Positions 53,472 through 62,860 of a stretch of DNA of 64,000 nt are shown here, one piece after another; position 1 is the first letter of the stretch, and each line of letters opens with the position of its first letter. The position numbers and the translations under genes were made by a program. Source of the stretch: Mycobacterium heckeshornense (GTDB lineage: Bacteria > Actinomycetota > Actinomycetes > Mycobacteriales > Mycobacteriaceae). The DNA lies in contig NZ_AP024237.1 of the NCBI RefSeq assembly GCF_016592155.1, forward strand, positions 2,356,001-2,420,000, given 5' to 3'. The notes beneath the pieces are model-generated. The model was not told where the DNA came from, ran no database searches, and saw nothing but the letters and a program-made list of their open reading frames with translations.

Positions 53472-53621
53472 TAGCGGTCGAGTCGTCGCGGGACGTCGGG
53501 CGGCCAATCTCCTTCGGCCATCACCGACGGCAAACCCATGAAAGCCATACCCGACGCCCCTGGGCAATTCGAAGCCTACGGCCAACGGCAACGACCACCC
53601 TGCAAGAAAGGTAAGGACCCG

Positions 53622-54785
53622 ATGAAATCCAAGGCAGCCGTGTTGCGTGGCGTCGGCGTGGACTGGGAGGTCACCGAGATCGAGCTGGATCCGCCACACG
53701 CCGGTGAGGTGCTGGTGAAGATGGCCTACGCCGGCATCTGCCACTCCGACGAGCACTTCTACACGGGCGACAGCGTGCCGAGCCCGGAGATGGAGGAGGC
53801 GATGCGGGCATCCGGCATTCCGGTGCCCGAGTGGTTTCCCATGCTCGGCGGGCACGAGGGTTCCGGCATCGTCGAAGAAGTCGGCCCGCAGGTGCGCTCC
53901 CTCGCGCCCGGTGACCATGTGGCCATCTCGTTCTTTCCCGCCTGCGGGACGTGCCGCTGGTGCGCCACCGGATACACCTATCTCTGCGACGTCGGCGCGA
54001 ACATCTACGACAAGGCGATGACCACCGACGGGACCAGGCGCCGCCACCTCGGCGACGAGGACCTCATGGCGATGATGCAGGTGGGCACGTTCTCCGAATA
54101 CGTCGTGGCCTCCGAGAGGTCGTTGGTCAAGGTGAACGACTGGATACCGCTGGAGGCGGCATCGCTCGTGTCATGCGGGGTGACAACGGGATTCGGTTCG
54201 GGGTCGGTGGCCGCGGGCACCCAGCCGGGCGACACCGTGGTGGTGGTGGGTGTCGGCGGCATCGGGATGAACGCCGTGCAGGGGGCCAGGATCGCGGGCG
54301 CCAAGCACATCGTCGCGGTCGATCCGAACGAGTTCAAGCGGCAGACCGCGCCGGGCTTCGGCGCCACCCACACCGTCGCCGACGCGGGTGCTGCGCTGGA
54401 ACTCGTCAAGGAGATCACCTGGGGGGTGATGGCGGACCGGGTGATCCTGGCCCCCGGCGTCGTACCGCCCGACCTGATCCTGACCGCGATGATGTTGCTG
54501 CGCAAGGGCGGCACGTGCGTGCTGACCGGCATGGCGAAGATCAGCGACATGATGGTGCCGCTGATCCTGCCCGACATGGTGTCGTCGTGTAAGACGCTGA
54601 AGGGCGTGCTCTACGGGGAGATGAATCCCCGCGAGGCCATGCCCAGGCTGCTGTCGATGTATGAGGCAGGCACACTGAAACTCGACGAGCTGATCACCCA
54701 GAAGTACAAGCTCGATGACATCAACGAGGCGATGCGAGATCTGCGCGCCGGGAGGAACATCCGGGGCGTAATCGCATTCGGGTGA
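53622..54785 (+). CDS. NDMA-type zinc alcohol dehydrogenase (mycofactocin-associated family)
   Basis: 387 residues. Catalytic Cys40-His41 (AGICHSDEH) and GGHEGSG, structural zinc Cys108, 111, 114 and 122, and VVVGVGGIGMNAVQGAR as cofactor motif. The long loop SVPSPEMEEAMRASG and overall length fit nicotinoprotein ADHs that keep NAD bound and pass electrons to mycofactocin in mycobacteria. ATG 53622 follows AAGAAAGGTAAGGA. The frame is open upstream (from 53538) without a start of its own. It is the last gene of the island. Confidence 0.85.
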   Translation: MKSKAAVLRGVGVDWEVTEIELDPPHAGEVLVKMAYAGICHSDEHFYTGDSVPSPEMEEAMRASGIPVPEWFPMLGGHEGSGIVEEVGPQVRSLAPGDHVAISFFPACGTCRWCATGYTYLCDVGANIYDKAMTTDGTRRRHLGDEDLMAMMQVGTFSEYVVASERSLVKVNDWIPLEAASLVSCGVTTGFGSGSVAAGTQPGDTVVVVGVGGIGMNAVQGARIAGAKHIVAVDPNEFKRQTAPGFGATHTVADAGAALELVKEITWGVMADRVILAPGVVPPDLILTAMMLLRKGGTCVLTGMAKISDMMVPLILPDMVSSCKTLKGVLYGEMNPREAMPRLLSMYEAGTLKLDELITQKYKLDDINEAMRDLRAGRNIRGVIAFG

Positions 54786-55115
54786 CGGCGAGGTCACTGG
54801 CGTCGAGCACGGCCATCCTCGCCGGCTGATTGAGATCCCCAGATCACCGGCGCGCCACCGGTCTCGGACTTCGCGCCGGAGACCAACACTTTCTCAGCAG
54901 CCCTTGATCTCGTTCGGCGACCCCGAGATAGACCTGAGAACGGCGGTATGTGCTGGCCCTCGACGAACGACCGAACCTGGCCGTCGCCCCGGCCCTGCCC
55001 GAGTCGCGTCAACGAACACGCCTCGGGCATGCGCCGAAAGAATCGTGGCCTGGTGATCGTCGACACCGATCCCGACTCGACGCGGCCGCGTCGCGATCGC
55101 CGCCGGTGCGCCACG
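54786..55115. other. 330-bp gap without a convincing gene; right junction of the island
   Basis: Open frames on both strands are Arg/Pro rich shadows. No ribosome site, hairpin with T-run, tRNA or repeat shared with the left junction was seen. The downstream apa gene marks return to conserved mycobacterial order. Confidence 0.4.
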
Positions 55116-56111
55116 CTAGGTCGAAACCGAGGCTCCGGGGGCGGGCGCGCCGGCCGGGGCGCCCGCCGGTGCCTGATTGGGCTGTGCGGGCGCATTGGGC
55201 GGTGGGGCCGCCGGCGCCGCTGGCGGCGCAGGTGGCGGAGCTGCGGGAGCCGGCGGAGGCGTCCACGGGCGAATCGACTCGGCCAGGGCCTTGGCGGCCG
55301 TCTTGTCTACGGGATTGTTCGCGGTGCCGAGCCACACCACGAACCACCGCTGATTCTGCGCGTTTTGCTGCGCGCCTTGCCGGGTGCTGGTTGCGGACGG
55401 ACCGACCACCCCCGTCCAGATTTGGCCGTTCGGCTTGCTGGTATCCGAGAACTTCACCTCGTAGTAGGACGCGCTGCCAGATACACCGTTGCCGCTGAGC
55501 GGGGTGCTTTCCTGGTTGATCCGGGTCCCGGGGTACGGCATGAAGAACTCCCCCATGTCCGAGCCCAGCCGGATCGCGGCCTTCGCGTTGTCGGGTTCGG
55601 CGCTGGCGTAAAGCTTTTGATCCAGTCGGCCGAGCACGATGCGGGTGTCGTTGGCGACCGGCGGCGGCTGACCCGGTGAGGGCGGTTGTCCTGTCTCCTT
55701 GCTGAGTAGCGCCGACCCGTAGTCGAGGTGGGTGGCGTCCGATTCCACCCAGCCGGCCGGAATGACGTAGCTGAAGCCACCGGCGGCGTTGTTGACCCGG
55801 CCGGCCTCGGGCGCGTTGGGGTCTGCCGCCGGTGCGGCGTTGGGATCGGTTGCCGGCGGAGCCGCGACCGGATCGGCTGCCGGGGGCGCGGCATTAGGAC
55901 CAGCCGGGCCCGGTGCGCTGTCCGGTGCGGTGTTGGCGCCGGCCGCCGGGGGTGCCGGGGCGTTGGTGCTCGGCGGAGCGGGCGGCGGATCGGCGTTTGC
56001 CGTGGTCGCGGGCAACGCAACCGTGATGGCGCCGGCACCGGTCAGCGCCGCGATCGCAAGCACCGCGGCGACGCCCCGGTGGCGTGTCTGGTTCGGATCC
56101 CCCTGCTTCAT
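55116..56111 (-). CDS. apa: Apa, Ala/Pro-rich secreted glycoprotein (fibronectin-attachment protein)
   Basis: 331 residues. Signal peptide of about 40 residues ([20 protein letters not shown], then ANA just before DPPP). A long Ala/Pro linker (residues 41-105), a conserved central domain ([49 protein letters not shown]), and a Pro/Ala C-terminal tail rich in APPPAPP. This is the layout of the mycobacterial 45/47-kDa antigen Apa (Rv1860). Located 105 bp from modC, the same order as in M. tuberculosis. Confidence 0.93.
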   Translation of the reverse strand: MKQGDPNQTRHRGVAAVLAIAALTGAGAITVALPATTANADPPPAPPSTNAPAPPAAGANTAPDSAPGPAGPNAAPPAADPVAAPPATDPNAAPAADPNAPEAGRVNNAAGGFSYVIPAGWVESDATHLDYGSALLSKETGQPPSPGQPPPVANDTRIVLGRLDQKLYASAEPDNAKAAIRLGSDMGEFFMPYPGTRINQESTPLSGNGVSGSASYYEVKFSDTSKPNGQIWTGVVGPSATSTRQGAQQNAQNQRWFVVWLGTANNPVDKTAAKALAESIRPWTPPPAPAAPPPAPPAAPAAPPPNAPAQPNQAPAGAPAGAPAPGASVST

Positions 56112-56216
56112 GGCGAAGAACCTACCGTGTTACAGCCGTGACGCAAGTGCGTCCTGCTGAGAGGCGTGATTTCGTGTTGGGTGGCGACGGGGTGAGGCGC
56201 GGCACCGACCCGCGAA

Positions 56217-57329
56217 TCACGTCTGGCGTTTCGATGCCGGGCGCGTCGGATACAGCGTCACCTCCTGCGCCTTGACCGCAAACCACACCCGCTGACCCGG
56301 AGTCAGCCCCAGCTCCGCGGCGGCGTCGACGGTGATATCGGCCGCCAACCCCGGGGCGCCGTCGGGCTGCTCCCCGCCCCGCACCCGCAGCGATGTGCCG
56401 CGCGAATCTAGTTCTGCCACAGTCACTTCCACCGCATTGCGGGGGCTGCCATGCGGTGCTTCCCGATACACCGCCACTGTCGCGGGCGCAAACACCGCCA
56501 CCGCCTCTTGCCCACGGGTCAGATTTTCGGCCGCCGCGCCATACCAGAGTGCACCGGATCGCGCATGCAGTGCTCCATCGGGCCCGATCGTGCCGTTGAC
56601 CAAGTTGACTCCCGCGATGCGGGCCCCGAAACGGCTGCGGGGCGCGGTTAACACGTCAGCCACCGGGCCGGCCTCGGCCACCCTGCCGGACTCGAGCACT
56701 AGCACCCGGTCGGCCAGCGTGAACACGTCCAGCAGGTCGTGGGTTACCAGCACGGTGGCTCGCGCGTCGCGGCTGACAACCTTGCGCAGTACCGCGCGGA
56801 CCGCGCCAGCCGCGCCGACGTCGAGGCCGGCGAGCGGTTCATCGAGCAACAACGCATCCGGTTCTGCCGCCAGCGCGCGTGCGATCGCGACGCGCTGCGC
56901 CTGGCCGCCGGAGAGCTGCCGCGGCCTGCGGCCGGCCAGCTCTTCGGCGTCGACTTCGCGCAGCCAGCACCGCGCAGACGCCTTGTATCCGCGACGCAGG
57001 CCGTGCCATACCCGGCGCTGGGTGCGCAGCCCGAACGCCACGTTCGCTGCCACGCTCATGTGTGGAAACAGCAATGGATCCTGCAGCAACAGCCCGACCC
57101 GACGCTGATGTGTTGCCACGTCGACTCCGGTCGCGGTGTCGGTGAGCACTCGCGTGCCCAGCCGCACGAGTCCCACGTCCGGCCGCACCAGTCCGGCGAT
57201 GACGTGCAGCGCAGTCGACTTGCCGGCGCCGTTAGGACCCAGCACGGCCAGCACTTCGCCCGGCGCGACCGAGAACTCCACATCCAGGTCCCGGTCGGCC
57301 ACCACCGCGCGCAGCTGCAAGCCGCTCAT
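56217..57329 (-). CDS. modC: Molybdate ABC transporter ATP-binding protein ModC
   Basis: 370 residues. Walker [10 protein letters not shown] at 31-39, signature LSGGQAQR, Walker [14 protein letters not shown], and a C-terminal TOBE/MOP domain ([18 protein letters not shown]... [19 protein letters not shown]) that binds oxyanion. ATG 57329 overlaps the modB stop as ATGA; a longer open frame upstream is a shadow of modB. Energises molybdate uptake for molybdoenzymes. Confidence 0.94.
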   Translation of the reverse strand: MSGLQLRAVVADRDLDVEFSVAPGEVLAVLGPNGAGKSTALHVIAGLVRPDVGLVRLGTRVLTDTATGVDVATHQRRVGLLLQDPLLFPHMSVAANVAFGLRTQRRVWHGLRRGYKASARCWLREVDAEELAGRRPRQLSGGQAQRVAIARALAAEPDALLLDEPLAGLDVGAAGAVRAVLRKVVSRDARATVLVTHDLLDVFTLADRVLVLESGRVAEAGPVADVLTAPRSRFGARIAGVNLVNGTIGPDGALHARSGALWYGAAAENLTRGQEAVAVFAPATVAVYREAPHGSPRNAVEVTVAELDSRGTSLRVRGGEQPDGAPGLAADITVDAAAELGLTPGQRVWFAVKAQEVTLYPTRPASKRQT

Positions 57330-58129
57330 GTTGCGGCGCCGGCTCCGGCCAGCCGCCGGGTGCCGACCCCCAGCACCACCAGCGCGGCCACCGCGACCAG
57401 CAGGGTCGACAACGCCACCGCCGCGTCGGCGTCGGTGACCCGCTGCAGGTAGATCTCCAGCGGCAGCGTCCGGGTGACCCCTTGCCGGGAACCGGCGAAG
57501 GTCAACGTCGCGCCGAACTCGCCCAGCGAACGGGCGAAGGCGAGCACCGCCCCGGACACCAGGCCTGGCACCAGCAGCGGCAGCGTCACCCGCCACCACA
57601 CCGTGCCGGGCCGGGCCCCCAGCGTCGCCGCGACGAGCTCATAGTCGCTGCCCGCGGTGCGCGCCGCACCTTCGAGGGCGATCACCAGGAAAGGCAACGA
57701 GACAAAGGTTTGCGCCAACACCACGGCGGTGGTGGTGAACGCGATATGGATACCGGCGGCCTCCAGGTAGCGCCCGACCAACCCGAGCCGGCCGAACGCG
57801 TACAGCAACGCGATACCTCCGACCACGGGTGGCAGCACCAACGGCAACAACACCAGCGGCCGCAACAGCCGCACCAGCGGTGCAGTACTGCGGGCCAGCA
57901 CAAGAGCCATCGGCACCCCGAACAGCATGCACAGGGCGGTGCTGGCGGCCGCGGTCTTGATGCTCAACAGCAGTGCCGTCTTGGACGAGGGGCTGGTAAT
58001 CAGTGACCAGAAGTGTGGCCAGTCCACTTTGACGGCGACCGCCACCAGCGGCACCACCACGAACGCCATCCCCGCGGCGGCGGGCAGGTACACCCAACGC
58101 GGCAGAGCGGCACCCCGGTCAAGACCCAC
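57326..58129 (-). CDS. modB: Molybdate ABC transporter permease ModB
   Basis: 267 residues, about six transmembrane helices, with the cytoplasmic EAA loop in [40 protein letters not shown] helices and [14 protein letters not shown] are characteristic of ModB. Two bases after modA and overlapping modC by 4 bp: one modABC operon. Confidence 0.93.
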   Translation of the reverse strand: MGLDRGAALPRWVYLPAAAGMAFVVVPLVAVAVKVDWPHFWSLITSPSSKTALLLSIKTAAASTALCMLFGVPMALVLARSTAPLVRLLRPLVLLPLVLPPVVGGIALLYAFGRLGLVGRYLEAAGIHIAFTTTAVVLAQTFVSLPFLVIALEGAARTAGSDYELVAATLGARPGTVWWRVTLPLLVPGLVSGAVLAFARSLGEFGATLTFAGSRQGVTRTLPLEIYLQRVTDADAAVALSTLLVAVAALVVLGVGTRRLAGAGAAT

Positions 58130-58131
58130 CG

Positions 58132-58923
58132 TCAGGGTTTGGCAAAGCCCGCTTGGTGCAGGGCCTTTTGACCTGTCTCACCGGTCACCGTGTCGATGAA
58201 CTTCCGCGCCAGCTGGGGATGCGGCGAATGCTGCAGCACCGCGATGGGGTAGATGTTTCGCGCCGCAGCTGCTTCCGGGAAGTTCACGGTTACCACCTTC
58301 GTGCCGGCGTTGATCGCGTCGGTGAGGTAAACCAGCCCGGCGTCGGCCTGGCCGCTGGTCACCTTGTTGAGCACATCGGTGACGCTGGGTTCCTCGCTGA
58401 CCGGGTTGAGGTGCACCCCGGTGTTGTTCTCGATGCGCTGGGTGGCGGCGCCGCAGGGCACCGGCTGCTGGCATACGGTTACGGCCAGCCCCGGCTTGGT
58501 GAGGTCGGCAAAGGCGCGCACCTGCTTGGGATTGCCCGGGCCGGTGACGACGACCAGCGTGTTGGAGGCAAAATCGACCGGCTTGCCGGCCAGCAGTCCG
58601 GCCTTGGCGACCTTGTCCATTTGCACGGTGTCGGCGGAGGCGAAGACGTCGGCGGTCCCGCCCTGGGTCAACTGAGTCGCCAGTTCCGAGGAACCCGCGT
58701 AATCGATATCGACTGCGGCACCCGGATTTTCGGTCTTGAACTGCTCGGCGATGGTGTCGAAGACCGGTCGCAGCGATGCCGCGGCGAACACAAGAAGCGG
58801 CTTCGCCGCCGACGGCGACGACGGTGGGGTGGGCGAGGTCGGCGGTGCCGTCGAGCGGCATCCGGTCAGACCCGCGACCAGCAGCAGGGACACCAAAGCC
58901 GCTCGCACCAAAATCCGCCGCAT
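58132..58923 (-). CDS. modA: Molybdate-binding lipoprotein ModA
   Basis: 263 residues. N-terminal lipoprotein signal with lipobox LTGC (Cys22), then a Ser/Pro linker. Binding-protein core: [48 protein letters not shown] and [10 protein letters not shown]. ModA binds molybdate outside the membrane for ModBC. Confidence 0.94.
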   Translation of the reverse strand: MRRILVRAALVSLLLVAGLTGCRSTAPPTSPTPPSSPSAAKPLLVFAAASLRPVFDTIAEQFKTENPGAAVDIDYAGSSELATQLTQGGTADVFASADTVQMDKVAKAGLLAGKPVDFASNTLVVVTGPGNPKQVRAFADLTKPGLAVTVCQQPVPCGAATQRIENNTGVHLNPVSEEPSVTDVLNKVTSGQADAGLVYLTDAINAGTKVVTVNFPEAAAARNIYPIAVLQHSPHPQLARKFIDTVTGETGQKALHQAGFAKP

Positions 58924-59127
58924 GGGTGCACCCTAACGGCAGGTGGAGCGGCTCGAGGAAGCGCGGCCGCAAGCGTGGCGGCCAAATAGTTACGGAAATG
59001 GTGCGCGCGTCGGGCGAGCCGGAGTTCCGTCCCTAGCTACTGTCCAGTAACATCAGCTCCAGACGCCATCACTGGCCGCACACCGCCAGGTGCTGGGGTG
59101 GTGTTCAGCGTGGAACACGAGGAGGTC
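58924..59127. promoter_or_regulatory. Divergent promoter gap between modA and the Rv1856c-type gene
   Basis: Must hold both promoters. No palindrome resembling the island's operators was seen. CACGAGGAGGTC just before 59128 is the ribosome site of the SDR gene. Confidence 0.35.
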
Positions 59128-59805
59128 ATGGCAGTGGAGGTGCTGGTCACCGGCGGCGACACCGAGCTGGGGCGCACGGTTGCGGAAGGGTTTCGCGACG
59201 GCGGCCACAAGGTGACGCTGGCAGGCGCACGCCGCGACGATCTCGAAGTCGCCGCTAAGGAACTGGACGCGGATGCCATCGTGTGCGACAACACCGACGC
59301 CGCAAGCCTGGCCGAGGTTCGCGCGCTCTTCCCGCATCACCTGGACACCATCGTCAACGTGCCCGCCCCGCGCTGGGATGCCGGCGACCCGCGCGCCTAC
59401 TCGCTGTCCGATCTGGCCCATGCATGGCGTCATGCCTTCGACGTGACCGTGCTGTCTGCGGTGCTGACCGTGCAAACCGTGGGCGATCATCTGCGCTCCG
59501 GCGGCTCGATCATCGGGGTGGTCGCGGAAAACCCGCAGCCGGGAAGCGCCGACGCCGCGGTCAAAGCGGCATTGTCGAACTGGGTCGCCGGTCAGGCCAA
59601 TGTGTTCGGCACCCGCGGAATCACCGTCAACGCGGTTGCCTCGGGGCGCGGTGCGCAGCCCGGTTACGAGGGATTAACCCGCACACCACCTCCGGTCGCG
59701 GCTGAAATCGCCCGGCTGGCAGTGTTTCTCACGACTTCTGCAGCGCGCCATATCACCGGCCAGACGCTGCATGTCAGCCACGGTGCCATGGCGCATTTCG
59801 ACTAA
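59128..59805 (+). CDS. SDR-like oxidoreductase (Rv1856c-type)
   Basis: 225 residues. VLVTGGDTELGRTVAEGF is a modified cofactor loop, SIIGVVAENPQPGS and ITVNAVASGRGAQ follow, and HITGQTLHVSHG ends the fold. The Y-x-x-x-K pair is missing: the expected position reads AVKAALSNWVAGQ, so catalysis may be altered. ATG 59128 after GAGGAGG gives the same length as the M. tuberculosis counterpart, which also lies between modA and an LLM oxidoreductase gene. Confidence 0.86.
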   Translation: MAVEVLVTGGDTELGRTVAEGFRDGGHKVTLAGARRDDLEVAAKELDADAIVCDNTDAASLAEVRALFPHHLDTIVNVPAPRWDAGDPRAYSLSDLAHAWRHAFDVTVLSAVLTVQTVGDHLRSGGSIIGVVAENPQPGSADAAVKAALSNWVAGQANVFGTRGITVNAVASGRGAQPGYEGLTRTPPPVAAEIARLAVFLTTSAARHITGQTLHVSHGAMAHFD

Positions 59806-59852
59806 CAGGCCAGTATTCGCGGGGGTAAGTATGGCCCGCTACGGTTACCAGC

Positions 59853-60770
59853 GTGGCTATTCGACTCGGACTACAGATCCCCAACTTCTCCTACGGCACC
59901 GGCGTAACCGAACTCTTCCCGACTGTCATCGCGCAAGCCCGAGAAGCCGAATCAGCCGGATTCGACGCCGTCTTCGTCATGGACCATTTCTACCAACTGC
60001 CGGTGCTGGGTCCGCCTGACCAGCCGATGCTCGAGGCGTATACCACGCTGGGTGCATTGGCGACCGCGACCAAGCAAATTCAATTGGGGGCCTTGGTAAC
60101 TGGCAACACGTACCGCAACCCTGCGCTACTCGCCAAAATCATCACCACGCTCGATGTGGTGAGCGCTGGCCGGGCGATCCTGGGCATCGGTACCGGCTGG
60201 TTCGAGCTTGAACATCGCCAATTGGGATTCGAGTTCGGCACTTTCACCGACCGGTTCAACCGGCTCGAGGAAGCGCTGCAGATCGTCGACCCGATGATCA
60301 AAGGCGATCGGCCGACATTTTCCGGCAAGTGGTATACGACCGAACAGGCGATGGCCGAGCCGCGTTACCGCGACCGCATCCCGATTTTGATCGGCGGCAG
60401 CGGCGAGAAGAAGACGTTCTCGATCGCCGCCCGCTACGCCGATCATCTCAACATCATCGGCGGATTCGACGAGCTGACAGGCAAGCTCGACGCTCTGGCC
60501 ACGCGGTGCGACGAAGTCGGCCGAGACCGTTCGTCGCTGGAGACCAGCATGCTGCTGACCGTGCTGGTTGACGAGAACGCCACACCCGACGCCGTTCCCG
60601 ACCGGATGAGTCAGCGCATGGTGGCGGGTGGTCCGGCACAAATCGCCGAGCAGGTCAAAACGAAGGCGCTCGATGCGGGACTCGACGGCGTGATCATCAA
60701 CGTTCCGTTCTACCGCCCGGGCGTCGTCACCGCCGTCGGTGAGGCGCTGCGGCCGCTGGTGGCCGTGTAA
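59853..60770 (+). CDS. LLM-class F420-dependent oxidoreductase (Rv1855c-type)
   Basis: 305 residues. LGLQIPNFSYGTGVTELFPT, GFDAVFVMDHFYQLPVLG, QLGALVTGNTYRNPALLAKI, AGRAILGIGTGWFELEHRQLG and IPILIGGSGEKKTFSIAARY match the F420-dependent branch of the luciferase-like family. GTG start. Substrate not established. Neighbours ndh in the conserved order. Confidence 0.88.
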   Translation: MAIRLGLQIPNFSYGTGVTELFPTVIAQAREAESAGFDAVFVMDHFYQLPVLGPPDQPMLEAYTTLGALATATKQIQLGALVTGNTYRNPALLAKIITTLDVVSAGRAILGIGTGWFELEHRQLGFEFGTFTDRFNRLEEALQIVDPMIKGDRPTFSGKWYTTEQAMAEPRYRDRIPILIGGSGEKKTFSIAARYADHLNIIGGFDELTGKLDALATRCDEVGRDRSSLETSMLLTVLVDENATPDAVPDRMSQRMVAGGPAQIAEQVKTKALDAGLDGVIINVPFYRPGVVTAVGEALRPLVAV

Positions 60771-60890
60771 CACAAACGGCGGCATCCGGCGTGATGTGGC
60801 TGATCACACAGGCTTCGATGCGGCCGGCCACCCCCCGCGCCGACTACGGTGTAAACGAACCGCAGTCGCCGTCAGGAGCAACCCCAACCA

Positions 60891-62276
60891 ATGAGTGCCC
60901 AAACCGAAGCCAGTGCTGCGCCCGGTCGTCGCCACCAGGTCGTCATCATCGGATCGGGATTCGGCGGACTCAACGCGGCCAAGAAGCTCAAGAGGGCCGA
61001 CGTCGACATCAAGCTGATCGCCCGCACCACCCACCATCTGTTTCAGCCGCTGCTGTATCAGGTTGCGACCGGCATCATCTCCGAGGGTGAGATCGCCCCG
61101 CCGACGCGGGTGGTGCTGCGCCGGCAGCGCAACGTGCAGGTGTTGCTCGGCGACGTCACCCGCATCGACCTGACGGGCAAATACGTCGTCTCCGAATTGC
61201 TCGGCCACACCTACACCACGCACTATGACAGCCTGATCGTCGCGGCCGGGGCGGGGCAGTCCTACTTCGGCAACGACCACTTCGCCGAATTTGCGCCCGG
61301 CATGAAATCCATCGACGATGCCCTGGAACTGCGCGGCCGGATCCTGAGTGCATTCGAGCAGGCCGAACGCTCCAGTGATCCGGAACGACGAAAAAAGCTG
61401 CTGACGTTCACCGTTATCGGCGCCGGCCCGACCGGTGTGGAAATGGCCGGGCAAATCGCCGAATTGGCCGAGTACACGTTGAAAGGCGCGTTCCGCCACA
61501 TCGACCCCACCACCGCCCGGGTGATCTTGCTCGACGCCGCTCCGGCCGTCCTGCCCCCGATGGGCGAGAAGCTGGGCAAGAAGGCCGCCGCGCGGTTGGA
61601 AAAGATGGGCGTTGAAATCCAGCTCGGCGCCATGGTCACCGACGTCGACCGCAACGGCATCACGGTCAAGGACTCCGACGGCACAATCCGTCGGATCGAA
61701 TCCGCCTGCAAAGTCTGGTCGGCCGGGGTCTCGGCAAGTCCGCTGGGCCGCGATCTTGCTGAGCAGTCCGGTGTCGAGCTTGATCGTTCCGGCCGGGTGA
61801 AGGTGTTGCCTGACCTGACCATCCCGGGTCACCCGAACGTGTTCGTCGTCGGCGACATGGCTGCCGTCGAGGGCGTGCCGGGCGTGGCCCAGGGAGCGAT
61901 CCAGGGCGGCAAGTATGCGGCTAACACCATCAAAGCCGAACTCGCCGGGGCCGATCCGGCGGCCCGTGAGCCCTTCCAGTACTTCGACAAGGGTTCGATG
62001 GCGGCCGTGGCACGGTTTTCCGCGGTGGCGAAAATCGGTCCGCTGGAGTTCGGCGGGTTCATCGCCTGGTTGATCTGGCTGGTGCTGCACCTGGCCTACC
62101 TGATCGGCTTCAAGTCGAAGCTCACCACGTTGCTGTCGTGGACGGTGACGTTCCTGAGCACCCGCCGTGGCCAGCTCACCATCACCGAGCAACAGGCATT
62201 CGCCCGCACCCGCCTCGAGCAGCTGGCGGTGCTGGCAGCTGAGGCGCACCGTGGTGAGACCAGGGTGGCCAGCTAG
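60891..62276 (+). CDS. ndh: Type II NADH dehydrogenase Ndh
   Basis: 461 residues. FAD motif VVIIGSGFGGLNAAKKL near the N-terminus with HHLFQPLLYQVATGI, NADH motif FTVIGAGPTGVEMAGQIAEL in the middle, VFVVGDMAAVEG for FAD, and a C-terminal membrane-anchoring region (GGFIAWLIWLVLHLAYLIGF). Transfers electrons from NADH to menaquinone without proton pumping. GTCAGGAGC upstream of the ATG. Confidence 0.95.
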   Translation: MSAQTEASAAPGRRHQVVIIGSGFGGLNAAKKLKRADVDIKLIARTTHHLFQPLLYQVATGIISEGEIAPPTRVVLRRQRNVQVLLGDVTRIDLTGKYVVSELLGHTYTTHYDSLIVAAGAGQSYFGNDHFAEFAPGMKSIDDALELRGRILSAFEQAERSSDPERRKKLLTFTVIGAGPTGVEMAGQIAELAEYTLKGAFRHIDPTTARVILLDAAPAVLPPMGEKLGKKAAARLEKMGVEIQLGAMVTDVDRNGITVKDSDGTIRRIESACKVWSAGVSASPLGRDLAEQSGVELDRSGRVKVLPDLTIPGHPNVFVVGDMAAVEGVPGVAQGAIQGGKYAANTIKAELAGADPAAREPFQYFDKGSMAAVARFSAVAKIGPLEFGGFIAWLIWLVLHLAYLIGFKSKLTTLLSWTVTFLSTRRGQLTITEQQAFARTRLEQLAVLAAEAHRGETRVAS

Positions 62277-62698
62277 CTGCCCGGTTCAGCGTGGAGGTTC
62301 TGCAAGCGGACCTGGCCACGGGCAACTGTCCGCTCGTCGGCGTCGGTAATGGTGACCAGCCACAGCTGCTGAAGTCGGCCGCGGTGCACCGGGGTGGCGA
62401 TGCCGTACACGGTTCCCGCGCGGATGGCGCGCAGGAAATCGGTGTTGTTGTTCACACCCACCACCGAGCCGCCGCCGTGCGCATTAAGCCAGGTCCATGC
62501 CGACACGCTGGCCATGCTCTCGATCATCGAGCAGTAGACGCCGCCGTGCACGATCCCCATGGGCTGCAACAGTTTCGGCTGAATCTCCAGCTGGGCCCGC
62601 GCGCCGTCGGGACTCAATTCGGTGAATGTCAGCCCGATCTCGTTGTCGAACGGGGCGGTGAAATCCGGCGGCAGCGCCGGGTCGGGCAGCGGGTGCAC
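62273..62698 (-). CDS. PaaI-type hotdog thioesterase (Rv1847-type)
   Basis: 141 residues. GIVHGGVYCSMIESMASVSA carries the catalytic-region H-G-G...E pattern, VGVNNNTDFLRAIRAGTVYG the core strand. GTG 62698. In M. tuberculosis this gene is followed by the urease operon and then ndh; here it converges directly on ndh with a 4-bp overlap, so ureABCFGD is absent from this position. Confidence 0.88.
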   Translation of the reverse strand: MHPLPDPALPPDFTAPFDNEIGLTFTELSPDGARAQLEIQPKLLQPMGIVHGGVYCSMIESMASVSAWTWLNAHGGGSVVGVNNNTDFLRAIRAGTVYGIATPVHRGRLQQLWLVTITDADERTVARGQVRLQNLHAEPGS

Positions 62699-62756
62699 GC
62701 CCTCGTGTCTACACCATGGAGCTGCCGATGCCGACGGCCGGAGGTCGGTAAACGCG

Positions 62757-62789
62757 GGCGAGCCCCGCGCCGGTGTCGCGGGGCTCGCC
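62757..62789 (-). terminator. Strong hairpin, probable terminator of the FhuF-like gene
   Basis: GGCGAGCCCCGCG, 7-nt loop, CGCGGGGCTCGCC: a perfect 13-bp stem. No T-run follows, as is common in mycobacteria. Lies 72 bp past the FhuF-like stop in its direction. Confidence 0.6.
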
Positions 62790-62860
62790 GATCGAGTTGA
62801 CCGGGGGTCACTGCAGCCCTCAGGACTCTGCCACGGTCATTCCCTCGCTCGATCCACGCC

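Noticed and set aside
52151..53614. Long plus-strand ORF (487 codons) across the IS110 element
   Set aside because: Antisense shadow of the transposase; Arg/Gly/Ala-rich with no domain.
55041..55115. Direct repeats flanking the island that would mark an integration event
   Set aside because: No shared word longer than expected by chance was found between this gap and 1050-1373 by eye.
54794..55195. ORFs in the 330-bp gap before apa
   Set aside because: Overlap the apa C-terminus and show no domain, start signal or plausible amino-acid use.
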